In this document: positions 31,490 to 44,164 of the stretch, piece after piece
How positions within the stretch are numbered: position 1 is the stretch's first letter
How the letters are laid out: the number at the start of each line of letters is the position of its first letter
Origin: Ottelia alismoides
Lineage: Eukaryota > Streptophyta > Magnoliopsida > Alismatales > Hydrocharitaceae
NCBI GenBank assembly: GCA_037367405.1
Contig: JAZKJV010000599.1
Coordinates: 547,144-611,143 of the forward strand
Direction of reading: 5' to 3'
DNA length: 64,000 nucleotides
Made by a program: the position numbers and the translations under genes
The notes under the pieces: generated by a model
What the model was told of the DNA's origin: nothing
Seen by the model: only the letters and a program-made list of their open reading frames with translations
The model's database searches: none

Positions 31490-32486
31490 GGGAGTTCAAT
31501 TATGGATTAACCTATGTTATTGGGAGCTTTTTCTTAAATAATTATTAAATTATTTGAATTTAATTAAATAGGCAGCATATTTGAACAATTAAAAAATAGC
31601 TATATGTCAATACTTGAGGTGTCGATTTGAGGTGCCATGTCCAAATCGGCACTTGCAGTGGCCAAATCGCCACTTTAGGTGTTGATTTCGACTAAATCCA
31701 TTCGGTTATTTTCTTTTATATATTTTGGATGTTTTTACACCTACCATCTTTTCAAGTTTTTCCAATAACATCATATCCATAACTCTTTTTTATAGTTACA
31801 TGTGTGCCCTTATACTTAGGGAAGTCATGGTAGTGATCTTTTACTTATCCGTCGTAATATTCTCTAACCATATACGTCGTAATATTTCGAAAACGTTGGG
31901 CATAAATGTTCTTCAGACGTGAAATCGTCGAGTTGAACCACTCCCAAACTCATTCAAGTATGTTTTATTAGGTCCAAACAAGACCTTATCCGTGTTAATA
32001 TTGTCTAACCTCACATTTAACCTTCGTGTGGGTTGAAAGAATACTATGGTGTTATAGATTGGACCATCGCAACCCAAAAGGCATTAGTCCCTCTCATTCA
32101 GACAATACTCATACACCCCTAGTTAAGAATGGATGTTATGCATATTCGATATTATACCTATGGATTAAATCGCATTTTTTAATTATTACCAATTCTTTTA
32201 TGGTGTGAATTCGTGTGAAGATAGCATGGTATTATCCGATTCATGTGGATGTGTATTTTTCAAAATGAGTATTAAAATATCGTACAACATCTCATAAAGA
32301 TCTCTGCAATTTATAATGTAAATAATCAATAAAAAATAAATACCAAGACATTGATCATGCCATATTCATAAGCTCAACATTCCATGTTATAACATCTAGA
32401 CATTTAAAAAAAGTGAATATTCTATTAAAATCATAGAAGTTTTACAATTTTTCAGAAATGATATAAAAATAGTTTACAGTATTCTA
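31490..32486. promoter_or_regulatory. 5' flank of PPO2; no confident motif
   Basis: About 1 kb of AT-rich sequence between PPO2 and the PMD remnant. It holds repeated words around CCAAATCG and GGTGTCGATTT (31610-31690). It should include the PPO2 promoter, but I cannot point to a core element. Confidence 0.35.
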
Positions 32487-35330
32487 TGATATCTGTTTCC
32501 TGAAAAATCCTCTTAGGCCCCCTCCTCTTCCTCCTTCACCTCCTATGTCATTTCCTTTGCCATCTTCTCCCATCATCTTATGACTATCTTCATGTATTGT
32601 TCTTTTTGCCTTATTCTTGATATTCCGTTTTGAATGCATTGATACATGCCCAAGAGGATGCGACTTAGCTGAGGACTTCCTAAGTGATTCAATCGGTTGA
32701 GTGGCTTGATCTCTTATGCTTCTCGCACTTGTTGACTGATGCAGTGAATCTGACTATGTAGGCTCATTGCTCCTACCTGTGGTCTGTGAGGCTGCTCTAG
32801 AGGTTGTTACAGTATTATCGTGGGAAAATCGAAGAATTGTCTCTTGAACTCGATTGTCTCAATTTGGTGAACCGTGGCAAAACCTTTGAAGATTTTCTGA
32901 ATGTATTGAGTTGGTAATGTGAGCTGAGACGGCCTAGAGTCAAATTTACTTGAAGGACCAACATATAACGATCTCGCAAACTGTGATTGACTTCAAGTGT
33001 TAATATATCTTATAAGCATGAAATAATTACCTTATATTAATCAAATATCAAAAAAAGTAAACACTAAATTGATTTATTGAGATAATTATATATAGAAATT
33101 ATTGTAACTTGAAGTCCCAAAAGGTGGTTGCACTTTGTGACAACCCTTGTTTGCTAAATCGCTCATAATGCATACCTAAAAGATTTGAATTATATTCAGT
33201 ACTGTAAAAAGGTAAACACTAAATTGAATTATTGAGATAATTATATATAAAAGTTATTACAGACTCGAGTCCCAAATATTGGTTGTTGTTGTTGTTGTTT
33301 AGATCTCTATCCTTGAATCCCGCATAATGCATACGTAAAAGATTTTGATTTCAATACCCAAAAAAGTAAAAATTAAATTGAATTATTGAGAACATCATAT
33401 AAAGAAATTGTTGCTACTTGAAGTCTCAAACATTAGTTGTGTTCGGATCCTTGTCCACTGAATTCCGCAGTAATACATACCTAAAAGATTTGGAATATAT
33501 TCAATACCTAAAAAAGTAAAAAATAAATTGAATTATTGATATCATCTGTTGAAGAAATTACTGCAACTTGAAATCTCAAACATTGGTAGTTATTGTTGAG
33601 ACCCATCCTACTATATCCTGCATAAGTCATACCTAAAGGGATTTGCATCATATAATTATAAAAATGAGTCGACCAAAAGAGAACTAAATAAATCTAAAGA
33701 ATTAACAAAACCTAATGCTCTTAGGGTATGAGGCTCTTATCGTGGCATGTACGGTTGGTCATAGTGATGGAACTGACACATCAAAGAGAATACATTGATT
33801 ATGTCATCAAACATGTATTGGTATCTTCTACCTTTTGCCTTCATAGTCAACAACAAATCTGTTGATCGTCTAATTTCATCCAGACTATTCCTTCCTTGCA
33901 GAGTCGTATCCACATATTTATTTTTAATGAATTAATATAATATAGTAAAATTAAATATAATTACCTACAACAAACCAGGCATCTTTCTATTTGCTCACGA
34001 GGTTAGTAAGCTATTGCAGGTGATGGAATCTGCGTCTGAATCCACTTTCTTGTTATGCTCCAGTATCATTGCATGTACACATAATTTTTTGCATCCGAAT
34101 ACTCCAGGACTATCGAATCTTCTGTAACCTCCCATCGGTCTACGTATTGTCGATGTAGAATCAATCAATCTAGGATGTCAGTGCTTCATGTTTTATTGCG
34201 TGGGAGAGACAATGTGTATACTTTCAATTGAGATTGGGATATGTTATCGCATTTCAAATTAACACATAACACGATCCGATAAATGCATATCTATAAAACC
34301 ATAACATATCAGTGGTACTCTACTAATCCTAATAGGTTGCTCACTTCGATAAAAGCTCATGCAGTTTGTGTGATTTCTTCGTCGATGTAGGGCGTCCAAT
34401 TTATCTACATTCAGTAAAGAAGAAATTCATATAATCATTATCTAGATTTTATAATGAATGCGTAATTTATTTCAATATTTACCTGATGATCCTTCTACGT
34501 ATCCAACTCGTTATGGTTAAATACTTGCGTCGCAATCTGCACATTTTTCTTGAAACTTTGCATACCTATCTATTTTAGGGATAATGATCCTCCTTAGATC
34601 CTCGCACGATCTCTTACAACTGACCTTCCTATGTGCAAGTGATTCCATGTCCAAACCTGCATGTTATCAATGTTAATAGAAATAAATCGAGAGAATGAGA
34701 TGTGTAATACCATGCATACATGTAGAATTATGAAAAAGCCATAAATTATGGATGTTCTTATCTTTGCACCCTTGTTCAGCTCGGCGTACATGTGTGCTAA
34801 AGCAGCAGTACCCCAAGCAAATTGAGCACATTCTTCCAGTTCACATAAATGGAGCAGGTACCTATGTTAACGAAGGAAAGACTATTAATGAGTAGTAGTA
34901 AATCAGTTGAGAGCTTGATATTAAGGATTGTGTATGCTTACCTGAGAGGCATCATATCTCCACTGTTATCTACGAGAATACTACACCAAATATGATAAAA
35001 AATAGTTCCATCACCCTACACTTCTTGTTCATCTTAAATATCTAGTAGTGGATCAGCATCTCCAAAGAAGGTCTCTCTTATCCATGGTAGCTTCACCTTA
35101 ACACTCTTTATTCGAGTGGGAATAGCACCTAACAAGCTTAAACAAAGTGCTTCTCATCCCCTAAATGGAACATCTGGACCGGTAACATGCAATCCATCGA
35201 CCTTTAGCCCAATGATCAATTCCATATCTCGCAATGTACACTCGCCTCACCAAATCGAAAGCCAAAAGTATGAGTCTCAGGTTGCCACCGCTCTAGTAAA
35301 CTAGTCAATAACGAAGGGTCCATCTGTACT
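32487..35330 (-). pseudogene. Plant mobile domain (PMD, MAIN-like) gene, decayed
   Basis: Minus-strand pieces match the PMD fold in order: LLTSLLERWQPETHTF and FRFGE (35210-35320), DGLHVTGPDVPFRG (about 35170), PLRYLLHLCELEECAQFAWGTAALAHMY (34785-34960 across a short gap), VWTWNHLHIGR after an intron (about 34630-34665), then WTPYIDEE (about 34375), and a Gly-rich tail GEGGRGGGLRGFF with a stop near 32487. PMD proteins act in the nucleus in silencing and meristem maintenance, and many copies ride in transposons. Stops and shifts occur in the first exon, and one intron donor reads AT instead of GT, so it is not functional. Exon limits are approximate. Confidence 0.7.
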
Positions 35331-35339
35331 CTTTAGAGG

Positions 35340-36369
35340 ATTATATGAGATATGAGATCTCATATAATTGGGATGAGGAACCTACCTTCCATATTAGGAA
35401 GGTGGACGACCACTCTTGATTTAGGACTCAAGGTGATGTCTCCCCTTAATTGGACGAAGGCTTGCTTTCTTCCTAATACTTCATGGTATATTGATTTGAT
35501 TGAATTAAGTTATATTGATGATTTATTCAATATATATTTAATTAAATTAAATTAGTTGTTGTTGTATTTTTACAACAAAATCATGTTCATTAAAAGGAAC
35601 GCAAAACAATTTCAACCATTAGATTGTGTTGTCCATAGATTGAGATCCATGGACTTTCGAAATATTATAAAAAAGAGGCAACTCTAGATCTTCTTTTACA
35701 AGATATAATCCACAAGATCTCTTTCTCGTTATCATACATGCTCCCCCTCTCTCTAAAGTGATTGTCTACTTTGTGACCTAGAAAGGATCGTCGTTGTCAG
35801 TATGCCGTCGTGATGCTTCGATCATTCGCGGATCTTTGTCTTCCTCGGTTCTTCTAGTACACAAAGGAGACCTCAGATTTTATGTGACAAAATCAGGAGA
35901 TCCGTTCCTCCAGCGGTCCAGACTTAAGAAAGGTGGTTTCTTCGTTTAAAGACTTCGATCGCAACCATGCTTCAAGAGGTATTCTGATATCTACTTTATG
36001 ATTTAGATGAAATGATCTGAGAAGTGTTCTTATATCATTTGGTTTCATCGCTTTAATTGTTTTAAATTCTGATGCTCCGAGCAATTAGTGCGACTATTTG
36101 CTCCCATTCGCATATGATGTGATCTTCACACTTCCGTGATGCTTTTAAGGTTCTCTCCATAACCTTAAAGTGTTATCATAGCCTTTGGTCAAGTCTTGGA
36201 TAAACCCCTAGATGAATAAGATTCATGTTTCAGATGCGTGGGATTCATTGTTTCTGCATTGGATGGAAGATTCGAATTGAGTTTTCGCTAAAAACCTACT
36301 ATTTGTGAATTGTTTGAACGTGTTTTTAATTATTAAAATGTATTGGAATATAAATATAACCCAAAAACA
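35340..36369 (+). repeat. LTR-like repeat, plus orientation
   Basis: Homologous, though diverged, to the reverse complement of about 40176-41000. Shared blocks include ATATTGATGATT.TTCAATATAT, TTGTGTTGTCCAT, GATCTTTGT...TAGTACAC, CAACCATGCTTCAAGAGGTATTC and GCTTCCGTGATGC. A TATA-like ATTATAAAAAAGAGGC lies at about 35665. It ends near AAAACA at 36369, with a degraded PBS-like TTGGTATCGAAAG at about 36381. Likely a copia LTR; the upstream limit is uncertain. Confidence 0.5.
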
Positions 36370-37432
36370 ATAACCTATTATTGGTATCGAAAGTGTATGA
36401 ATATGATTCAAAGAGATCACACTATAAAATTATTTTTGTATGTATTCGCGGATCTGTAAGAAAATTAATTTTGCTTACTATTTTCCCATCACGAAACATG
36501 AAATAAACACTTGGATTAAGTATAGAATCAAACCAGCATGCTGATCGAATTTATTTTACGCGATTCTGCCTCGTCTGTCGTAGATATTCCATATTTAGTG
36601 AAGATTGGTCAGGTGATGATTAGATCATCAAAACTTTTTAAGTGGTTATCATTTAATAGAAATCATGGAAATTAAATTTGCCTTGATTAATTTGATGCTT
36701 AATATTTATAAATATAATTGATTAAACGTCATTGGGCATTGAATGTATGTTTCATGAAAATCCTAATTTATCTTACAATAGTTGTAGGAACAACTTTTAC
36801 ATGAAAAACCAAGAACATGTTTGCTTGATATGACTAGAAATTTAGGATCCTTAAAATTGTTTTAAAGATGTTTAAATCTTCGAGTGATTACTATTTAGTA
36901 TAACTCCGGTCATTAAAGTTAATTAATAAAACTGCAAGTATATTAGCATTATTTTATGTTGTTCTCAATAGTAACGGTGAAGGTGTATAGTTTGGGTATG
37001 CTGGCTTGGCTTACTAATTAGCGCCTTGCATGTCAAGGAAATGCTCCATCCCATCGTAACTCGAGTGTATTGGTTGGATCCATTTTTGAGGAAAGAATAA
37101 GAAGAGTAAGTCAAGATGTACTTAAATTATTAAAATACAAAATAATACATACTTGTGAGAGCTTATACTATATAGTAATATCAAGCAAATCATAACTGTC
37201 CGTTGGTTGATTGATTGGATTGAGAATTGATTGAATATGATTAAACGAATTAGATCAAATTAAAATAAATGCTCTATTATGAATAGAGATGTAATAACCC
37301 TTTGAAGAATTAATTATATGAATATGATTCACAATAATTAATTAAAAATTGAACATGACATGAAGGATCACATAAGTGACATCCATAGACTCACGTCAAG
37401 GCGAAGGGTTCGGTCTCCATGGATTGCATTAC
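36370..37432. other. AT-rich sequence without recognised features
   Basis: Follows the plus-strand LTR-like block and may be its decayed internal region. No copia domain can be read in any frame. Strings of ATTAATT and AAATTA dominate. Confidence 0.4.
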
Positions 37433-38954
37433 GGGTGCACATGTATCAGATAAAATCTATAATCCAATCCAATTCAATGCTATGGGATTGGATTGATTTT
37501 TATCATTCTAATGGATTGGATCGGATTGGAATTTTTAAAATATGTTGAAGTACGGATCGGATCGGATCTTATCAAAATCTGATCCGATCAAATCCGCTAA
37601 TCTGTTAACACAAACACATATACATGCATACATAAATACATATATACACATACATATATAATATCTATACGCACCTATTTTGAATTATATGTAAGATCAT
37701 AATTAATGTTATTATTCCACATCAATCTTGGATACAAGTCCTTTCTTCTCTTTTGAAAGGTAAACGTCAAAGATCTAAAATATTAAAGTATGACTATAAC
37801 ATGTAAAATTATAATCCATATTCAGTTATTCTCCTCTTAGTTCCCTCTTCTTCTCATTTCAGTATTGACCGTCAATATTCCCCTCAGTCTCTTTCAATCC
37901 ATTTCTATGATACCCACCCTCATGCACAATGTTATTCCCCTATAATACGATGCCACCGCCCCTCCCTCACGATGCCCGTCTCAAAAAATGTAATCCCCTT
38001 CCCACGTTATACCATTTACCCTCAATATGATGTCACTCTTATGATCATCGTTAAAAGAAAAATAGATTTTGGATAGTTGCATTGTATATTTGTTAGATAT
38101 TTTTGACTTGTTTCTTCTTACTTTTTACTTGATACAGCTTGCAACTTTATTTTATAGATGGAATAGGATAAGTTACATAAACAAATGTGCCATACACATC
38201 TAAGAAGAAATACACATTACTTCAATTCCTTGCATTTTCTAATCGATATATATATATATATTCATATTTTCCATATATTTTATATATTTTGACTATAGGT
38301 ATAATTTTGCAAATAAATTCCATTTTAAGTCTATTTTTATAACGCGTAACTGGTGGGCCATATTTAAGTTCATTTTGTCTTACATTCTCGATCGAACCTG
38401 AACTATGATTCTTATTTTGTATGGATATATTATAGCCTTGAATGATGTTGTTGGGAGTTGTTGGGCTTTAACATAGCTCAACATTCTAAATTAATCAGTG
38501 ACTTCGCCAATATTTGATTGTAGAGATCACAAATTTTATTTATATAACTTGTCATTGGATCTTTATTTGGTGACTTGTATTTTTCTTATTTAAATCATTT
38601 AGTAGAAATCTAAAATAATACATTTTTATAAAAAAAAATTCTAAATTCAATATAATCATTTAGTTTGATTGCATGATCTTCAACTTTTAAAAATGAATAA
38701 TGGAATTCTTCAACTTTCATTTGATTATGTCATTTTTCTTTTTTTTTCTTTTCTTAACATCTATCCATATTATTAGATTGAGCGTGAAAATGTTAGTGTA
38801 AAAATCTGATCCAATCCGATCCAATTCGTAATCCAATGGATAGGATTGGATTGGATTTAGATATTTGATAGATTGGATTGGATTCGAAAAAATAAAAATC
38901 CATTAAGATTGGATTGGACACGGATAAGTTAAAATCCTATCCACTTGCACCCCT
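37433..38954. mobile_element. Terminal-inverted-repeat element with GGATTGGAT-rich ends
   Basis: The left end GGGTGCACATG...AATCCAATCC and the right end GGATTGGA...CCACTTGCACCCCT are inverted. Both subterminal zones are packed with GGATTGGAT/ATCCAATCC words (37460-37600 and 38795-38935). The middle is AT-rich and non-coding. AGGGGTGCAxxTGGAT ends are common on plant hAT-type non-autonomous elements. I did not find a clean 8-bp target duplication. Confidence 0.55.
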
Positions 38955-40175
38955 AGATTCTATGTAGGAGATACATGCCTGAAGTGACATCTCCTACATA
39001 CAAGCGCACATGGATCGGGCTCTTTGCTTCTCGAAAGAGTAAGTCCATATATGTAGTGACTCCAATATGGATTACTCATATTATTGGGGCAATATTGGAT
39101 TATGCATATCAAGTTCTACCCCTATTGATAGTTGGTTCAATTAACAACGAGTCAACATTGTCTTAGGGTGGTGGGACCGTGTGCTAAAGATATAATTGGG
39201 AAATGCAAGTTGGACTTGCAAAGCGGAATGAGTTCACGCTTCTTTTTATTCGAGTTTCAACTTCTCATATTATTGGGATGTATCAAAAGTAAGAAAGAAG
39301 ATCCCAAATCTTACTTGAGATATAATGGTAAGTATGTCTTTTACTTTGAAATGAATAAGGGAATGAACTTTCAGAGTTGACAAGGCAAGACCAATTTTAT
39401 ATAAAATCCTTAATCAAAGTGAAATATATATTTATGCAAATTATATTATTTCAAATAACCTACATTAAATCTACTCATAATTATATTCAATAATAACCAG
39501 TAAATTATAGTGGATTGGATATGATCAAGATATTGTACTCACAGTTGGAAACATAATATATGTGATTGCAATGTACAAGTTTCCTCATAATAATGAGGAA
39601 TGATAATTAAATAGATAATAGGACAACAACTTTGGGTTTGTTTGTCTCTATAGTCTTAATCACCAAATGTGCTTTGGAAATACCATGTCAATGATGATAG
39701 TAATTATCAAAATTCCTTATAAAACATAAGAAGATGTTTTGGCATACATATGCGCTCTCGACATTTAATTGTGAATGACATGGTTCACTGCATTATGCAG
39801 AATGGTGACTCGATAAGAGATGATGTACTCAAAATATTTGAGTATCAGCCTGACCAAATTATCTAAGAGTTAAGATGGATGTAGATATGATGAGTGTCAT
39901 CATTCTACTATATATACTCCGGTCTTTCAAGGAGCTTCATATGATTCATATTGTATGAATTAAATGAAACATATATAAATGTTGAAATATACTTATATTG
40001 AAATCTTCTGAGTTCGATACAATAGATCCTTCATCTTAAGTAATGGTTGTATGTAGATGAAGGAAGCGTAGTTGAAGCATGGGTCAGACCCACGTGAGAA
40101 AGAAAGTCAAAAGTTTATTGTACTTCTGTGGCTTTCATACATATGGCATCCTAAGAGTTGGAAGAATGCCAATAG
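38955..40175. other. AT-rich sequence; no gene recognised
   Basis: Between the TIR element and the minus-strand LTR. It could hold remnants of the LTR element's flank. The only structure seen is a short hairpin ATGTAGGAGAT...ATCTCCTACAT (38964-38999). Confidence 0.4.
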
Positions 40176-42688
40176 TGCAACAAATCAACGTATTGATAAT
40201 AAGACTATCTAGACTATCTGAAATCCTTAGAGAAATACTCGGATAGTGCATCGACATACTTTAAATCTACATATAATCATTAAATTTTGTAGGATTATAA
40301 AAAAATCCTCAAGTGCATCACGGAAGCGTGTGGATCACATAGTATGCGATCGTTTGATCATGGATCGTTTGATCACATGATCCATGAACCATTCATGGAT
40401 CGTTTGATCGCATATTAGGTAAAGGAATACCTCTTGTAGCGTGGTTGTAATCGAGTATCTGAACAAAGAGATCTCTTTTCTCAAGTCCGACCCGACGGTA
40501 AAGACACTTGCGAGCGCAGAGATGAATCGCGTGCTTCTTGCAATCTGAGATGTTGATCCAAGCAAAATATATTCTGATCTCATCTCACAAAATCAAACGT
40601 CTTCTTCACGAATGCGGTGTACAAAAGGACAAAGAGATCCACGAACGTTCGAGACGATGGTGTAACAGTGATGTGACGGTGAAAGAAACCTTCTCTGTAA
40701 GATTAGAGTGGATAACCACTATGAGGGAGGGAGAGAATTGTTGTGTGATATGAGAATGAGAAAGAGAGAGAGAGAGAGCAATTTGTTGTTCAACAACATA
40801 ACCTTAGAAAGTCACGGTTGCCTCTTCTTATATAGTATTTTGGGAGTACTTGGATCTTCATCCATGGACAACACAAATCCAATGGTTAAGATTGATTTGT
40901 GTTAGTTTCAATGGGCAAGATTTTTATTGCAAAAACACAACTATAATTAATTTAATTAAATTAAACATATATTGAATCATCAATATAATTTAATTTCAAT
41001 TAAATAAATTTTGCATGGAGATATAATTTAAAAGAAATAAATCTTTTTCTTAAATAGGATGACCTTCCATCTCCAATTAGTTTTGCAACAAATGTTTGTT
41101 GCAAATTTATTCACAAAAATATTTCATAATTATTTTCTGAATATTGCAATCATGTTATTTTAAAATCGTGAATGATATTCACAAATCCAAAATAAAATGT
41201 AAATTACATTTTCAATTAATTATCCAATGTGAATGCAATTCCCATCAACACTTAATTAACAAATGTAAATTACAATTCTCTCTTCAATATATAAATCACA
41301 TTTATAATATATATGAATAATATGGATAGTACTATCTACATTATCCATATCCTTGATAATTAAATCACATTTAATTATCTAAGATCTCAATTCTCATGCA
41401 TTCAAATAATATGAATCGTATCCATATTATTTTATGATAGTTGAATCAAATTGAATTATCCATTTTTCAATGCTTAGATATATTAACAATTGAATTATTC
41501 TTGAACTCTTTCAAGAATGCACTATCTCCGCGGATACTTTGAGATAAGGACATGGCAATTATATGTTCCACATATAGTGACCTGGATGTTGAGATCATGT
41601 CCCAAATTCGGATCTTAAGGACGTCCCATAGACGTTTGATTAAATAAAAGCCATAGGATTAATCTCTTAATTGCATCTGAATCCCATTCAAATCAATATC
41701 CAACATTTGGGCTGAGATTATATTACGTCTCAACTGAGAGGAGTCACTAAAATCCATACATGTTTCATCACTCCCTCGGTATGGAAGTGTCATGGTTATA
41801 CAATGGTTTATGATTACATAATCCTCAGGTATTCCTAATACCTGTACATCCTACATATTGGAGGACCTAGAATAAACCTGAAGTTTTAGATCTCATTTGG
41901 ACTATCAACTCCTGGGTTTTATCTTTAAGATTCTCATTCAGTCATTGGAAATTGGTATTGATCGTATACTTTCCAAAAACATGTATCATACCTACAAATT
42001 CTTGTCATGCTTCCCAAGTAAGATGATGATGCATGGAATTTGATTAGTCCCAATACCTCATGAGTGAGCTCATGTCTTCCTGTTCACAAGTGAACTTTTA
42101 TGATCCCTTTGAGAGATGGTATTACTCATATATGCACACCAGCTCATCGGTGTATAGAACTCGATTAGGCCATCAACCTATGGGTCTACCAAATGCACAT
42201 ACTCAGACATATAGTAATATATCGGTCTTCGGTCAGAGGATGCATGACTATATCGTGACATTATATGACTTAGATCCATGTTATCTCGATCTTGTTAAGT
42301 CAACTCTTTGACCCAACTTATCTGACACCTTCAAATCTCTATTCCTATGCAGAGGACCTGCATCAAGAGGTCAGTCAGATATCAACCTTTTAGAGAAGGA
42401 TTGCCATCTCCTTCTCAGGATGGAGATAAACTCGTAACAATCATTTGACGGTGCTTGATGAGTCCTCAATCTAACCCTTTAGATATTCAACCAAGCTCCA
42501 ACCTCTATGATTGAACAATTGAATCAATAATTGTATGATTATCAAAATGGCAATGGTACATAATCCTTAATTTTGCAAAGGGACCTTATAGTGCATTCAC
42601 TCATTTAATCTCATAGAGGGAGTAAAAAATAAACCAATAAATTTTATTGATTTACTAAATATTACAATAACCACTCACATTGCTAACA
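40176..42688 (-). repeat. Long copia LTR, minus orientation (about 2.5 kb)
   Basis: The right end GCTAACA at 42688 is followed by a polypurine tract read on the minus strand (CTGAGGGCTAGTGGGAGAT) and copia RNase H, so this is a 3' LTR. A minus-strand TATA box (ACTATATAAGAAGAGG) lies at about 40830-40845, followed by a CT-rich leader, a typical LTR promoter. The left limit is set at TGCAACAA (40176) by comparison with 35340-36369. The sequence is too AT-rich to judge other limits. Confidence 0.5.
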
Positions 42689-43412
42689 ATCTCCCACTAG
42701 CCCTCAGAACCATTCAGGTACAATACTTAAACCCATTCTCATAACATGCTAGTTGAAAAACTTTTTTGTCAAAGGTTTGGTAAGGGGATCAACAACGTTG
42801 CAGAGACCACTTTGGTGATGATGATGTCACCACGCTTTTGAATCTCCCGAATGATGTGGTATTTACTTTCCGCGTACTTGCTCTTTTGATGCCTTCGGGT
42901 TCCTTCGAATGTGCAATGGCTTCCATGTTATACTGGAGTAACATGATGGGAGTATCAGAGGAAATTATGCTAAGTTCAAGGATGAACTTGTACAACCACA
43001 CTGCCTCCTTTGCAACATCTGATGCAGCAATGTATTCGGCTTCTGTTGTTGAATCAGGCATAGTGTCTTGCTTCTTACTTCTACATCTCACAACACCATC
43101 GTTCTACAGGAACACAAACCCTAATGTCGACTTTCGATCATCAATATCAGACTGGAAGTCAGAATCTGTGTTCCTAAGACTTGGAGATCACCATCTCCAT
43201 AGACCAAGATGTAATCTTGCATCCATCTTAGATACCAAAAGATGTTCTTCACTACACTCCAGTGTTCCTCTCCATAGCAGGTTTGGTAACGGCTTACCAC
43301 TCCCACTACATGGTAGATATCTGGCCTTGTGCACATCATGGCCTACATTAGGCTTCCCACAGCTAATGCGTATGGGCATCCAACCATGACTTTCTTATCC
43401 TCAAAAATTTAA
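42689..43412 (-). pseudogene. Copia 4 RT end and RNase H fragment
   Basis: The minus strand encodes YALAVGSLM, MCTRPDIYHVVGVVSRYQ, GEEHWSVVKNI, YLRWMQDYILVYG, then SKKQDTMPDSTTEAEYIAASDVAKEAVWL. This is the RT C-terminus joined to RNase H of a different copia lineage from copia 1-3. Frameshifts are present. Everything upstream is missing; the next bases (TGGTATCATTAA) resemble a PBS beside another LTR. Confidence 0.75.
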
Positions 43413-43420
43413 TGATACCA

Positions 43421-43923
43421 TGTTGATGTAGAAAGAAATTGACGACGGTGGAAAATAATTAATTTGATGGTGGAAAATATTTGGCGGAGAAATCAGAGAG
43501 GAGAAAAAAAAATAGAAAACTCACCGGATGCGAGGGATTTGGGGACGAGAATCATAGAGATCGCGTTGGGGATGAGAGTTACGAGAGAGAGAGAGAGATA
43601 AAATCTCAATTTTAACTCAACTTCAACTTGAACTGTCCCAAACAATTGCATGCCATCCCCTTTATATAAGAGGGATGTGATTACAAAAATAAAAGTAAAA
43701 TTCAAAATTCGAATCTACTTATCCTAATTGACTCCAACCGACTACCTAATTGATTTGAAAATTGAAATCTTAATTTATCCTAATTGACTTTGACTAAGTA
43801 AATTGAGATCACATGTAGATCACTTTATTTTAAATAAATTGCAATGACTCAATTATTTCATTAAAATTATACTATAATTAATGGAGAAGAAATAGAAAAT
43901 TGAGTCCTTATTTATTTGTTTCA
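43421..43923 (-). repeat. Putative 5' LTR or promoter block next to a PBS-like site
   Basis: About 500 bp starting TGTTGATG on the plus strand, with TGATACCA immediately left of it (8-base match to the iMet PBS). It has a minus-strand TATA box (CTTATATAAAGGGG at about 43656-43670) followed by a CT-rich leader. It shares no sequence with the 3' LTR at 40176-42688, so the two may come from different elements joined by deletion. Right limit tentative. Confidence 0.35.
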
Positions 43924-44164
43924 TGTTGCATCAGTTCTCCTACGCTTGAAAAATTCGTCTCCTGATGAATTGCTTGATCTTCGAGCAGTTGGTGGAGAAT
44001 TTCCACATGGCTTGTTGATCGAATCTCCCAATTTTGCTCCTTTTCCATATTACATTTATAATTCTTTCCCATTGGTGGTTGCAAAAATTTCTACCCCTTC
44101 ACCTAAAATATCTCCATAACATAATTTATCCAACTATTCAATCGATTTAATCCACATCGTACCA
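43924..44164. other. Unassigned sequence
   Basis: 240 bp between the LTR-like block and the broken end of copia 3. There is one 67-codon open frame (+) without recognisable similarity. Confidence 0.4.

Noticed and set aside
43521..43720. TATA box and CT-rich leader as a host gene promoter
   Set aside because: The PBS-like bases next to it and its copia context favour an LTR; no host exon follows.
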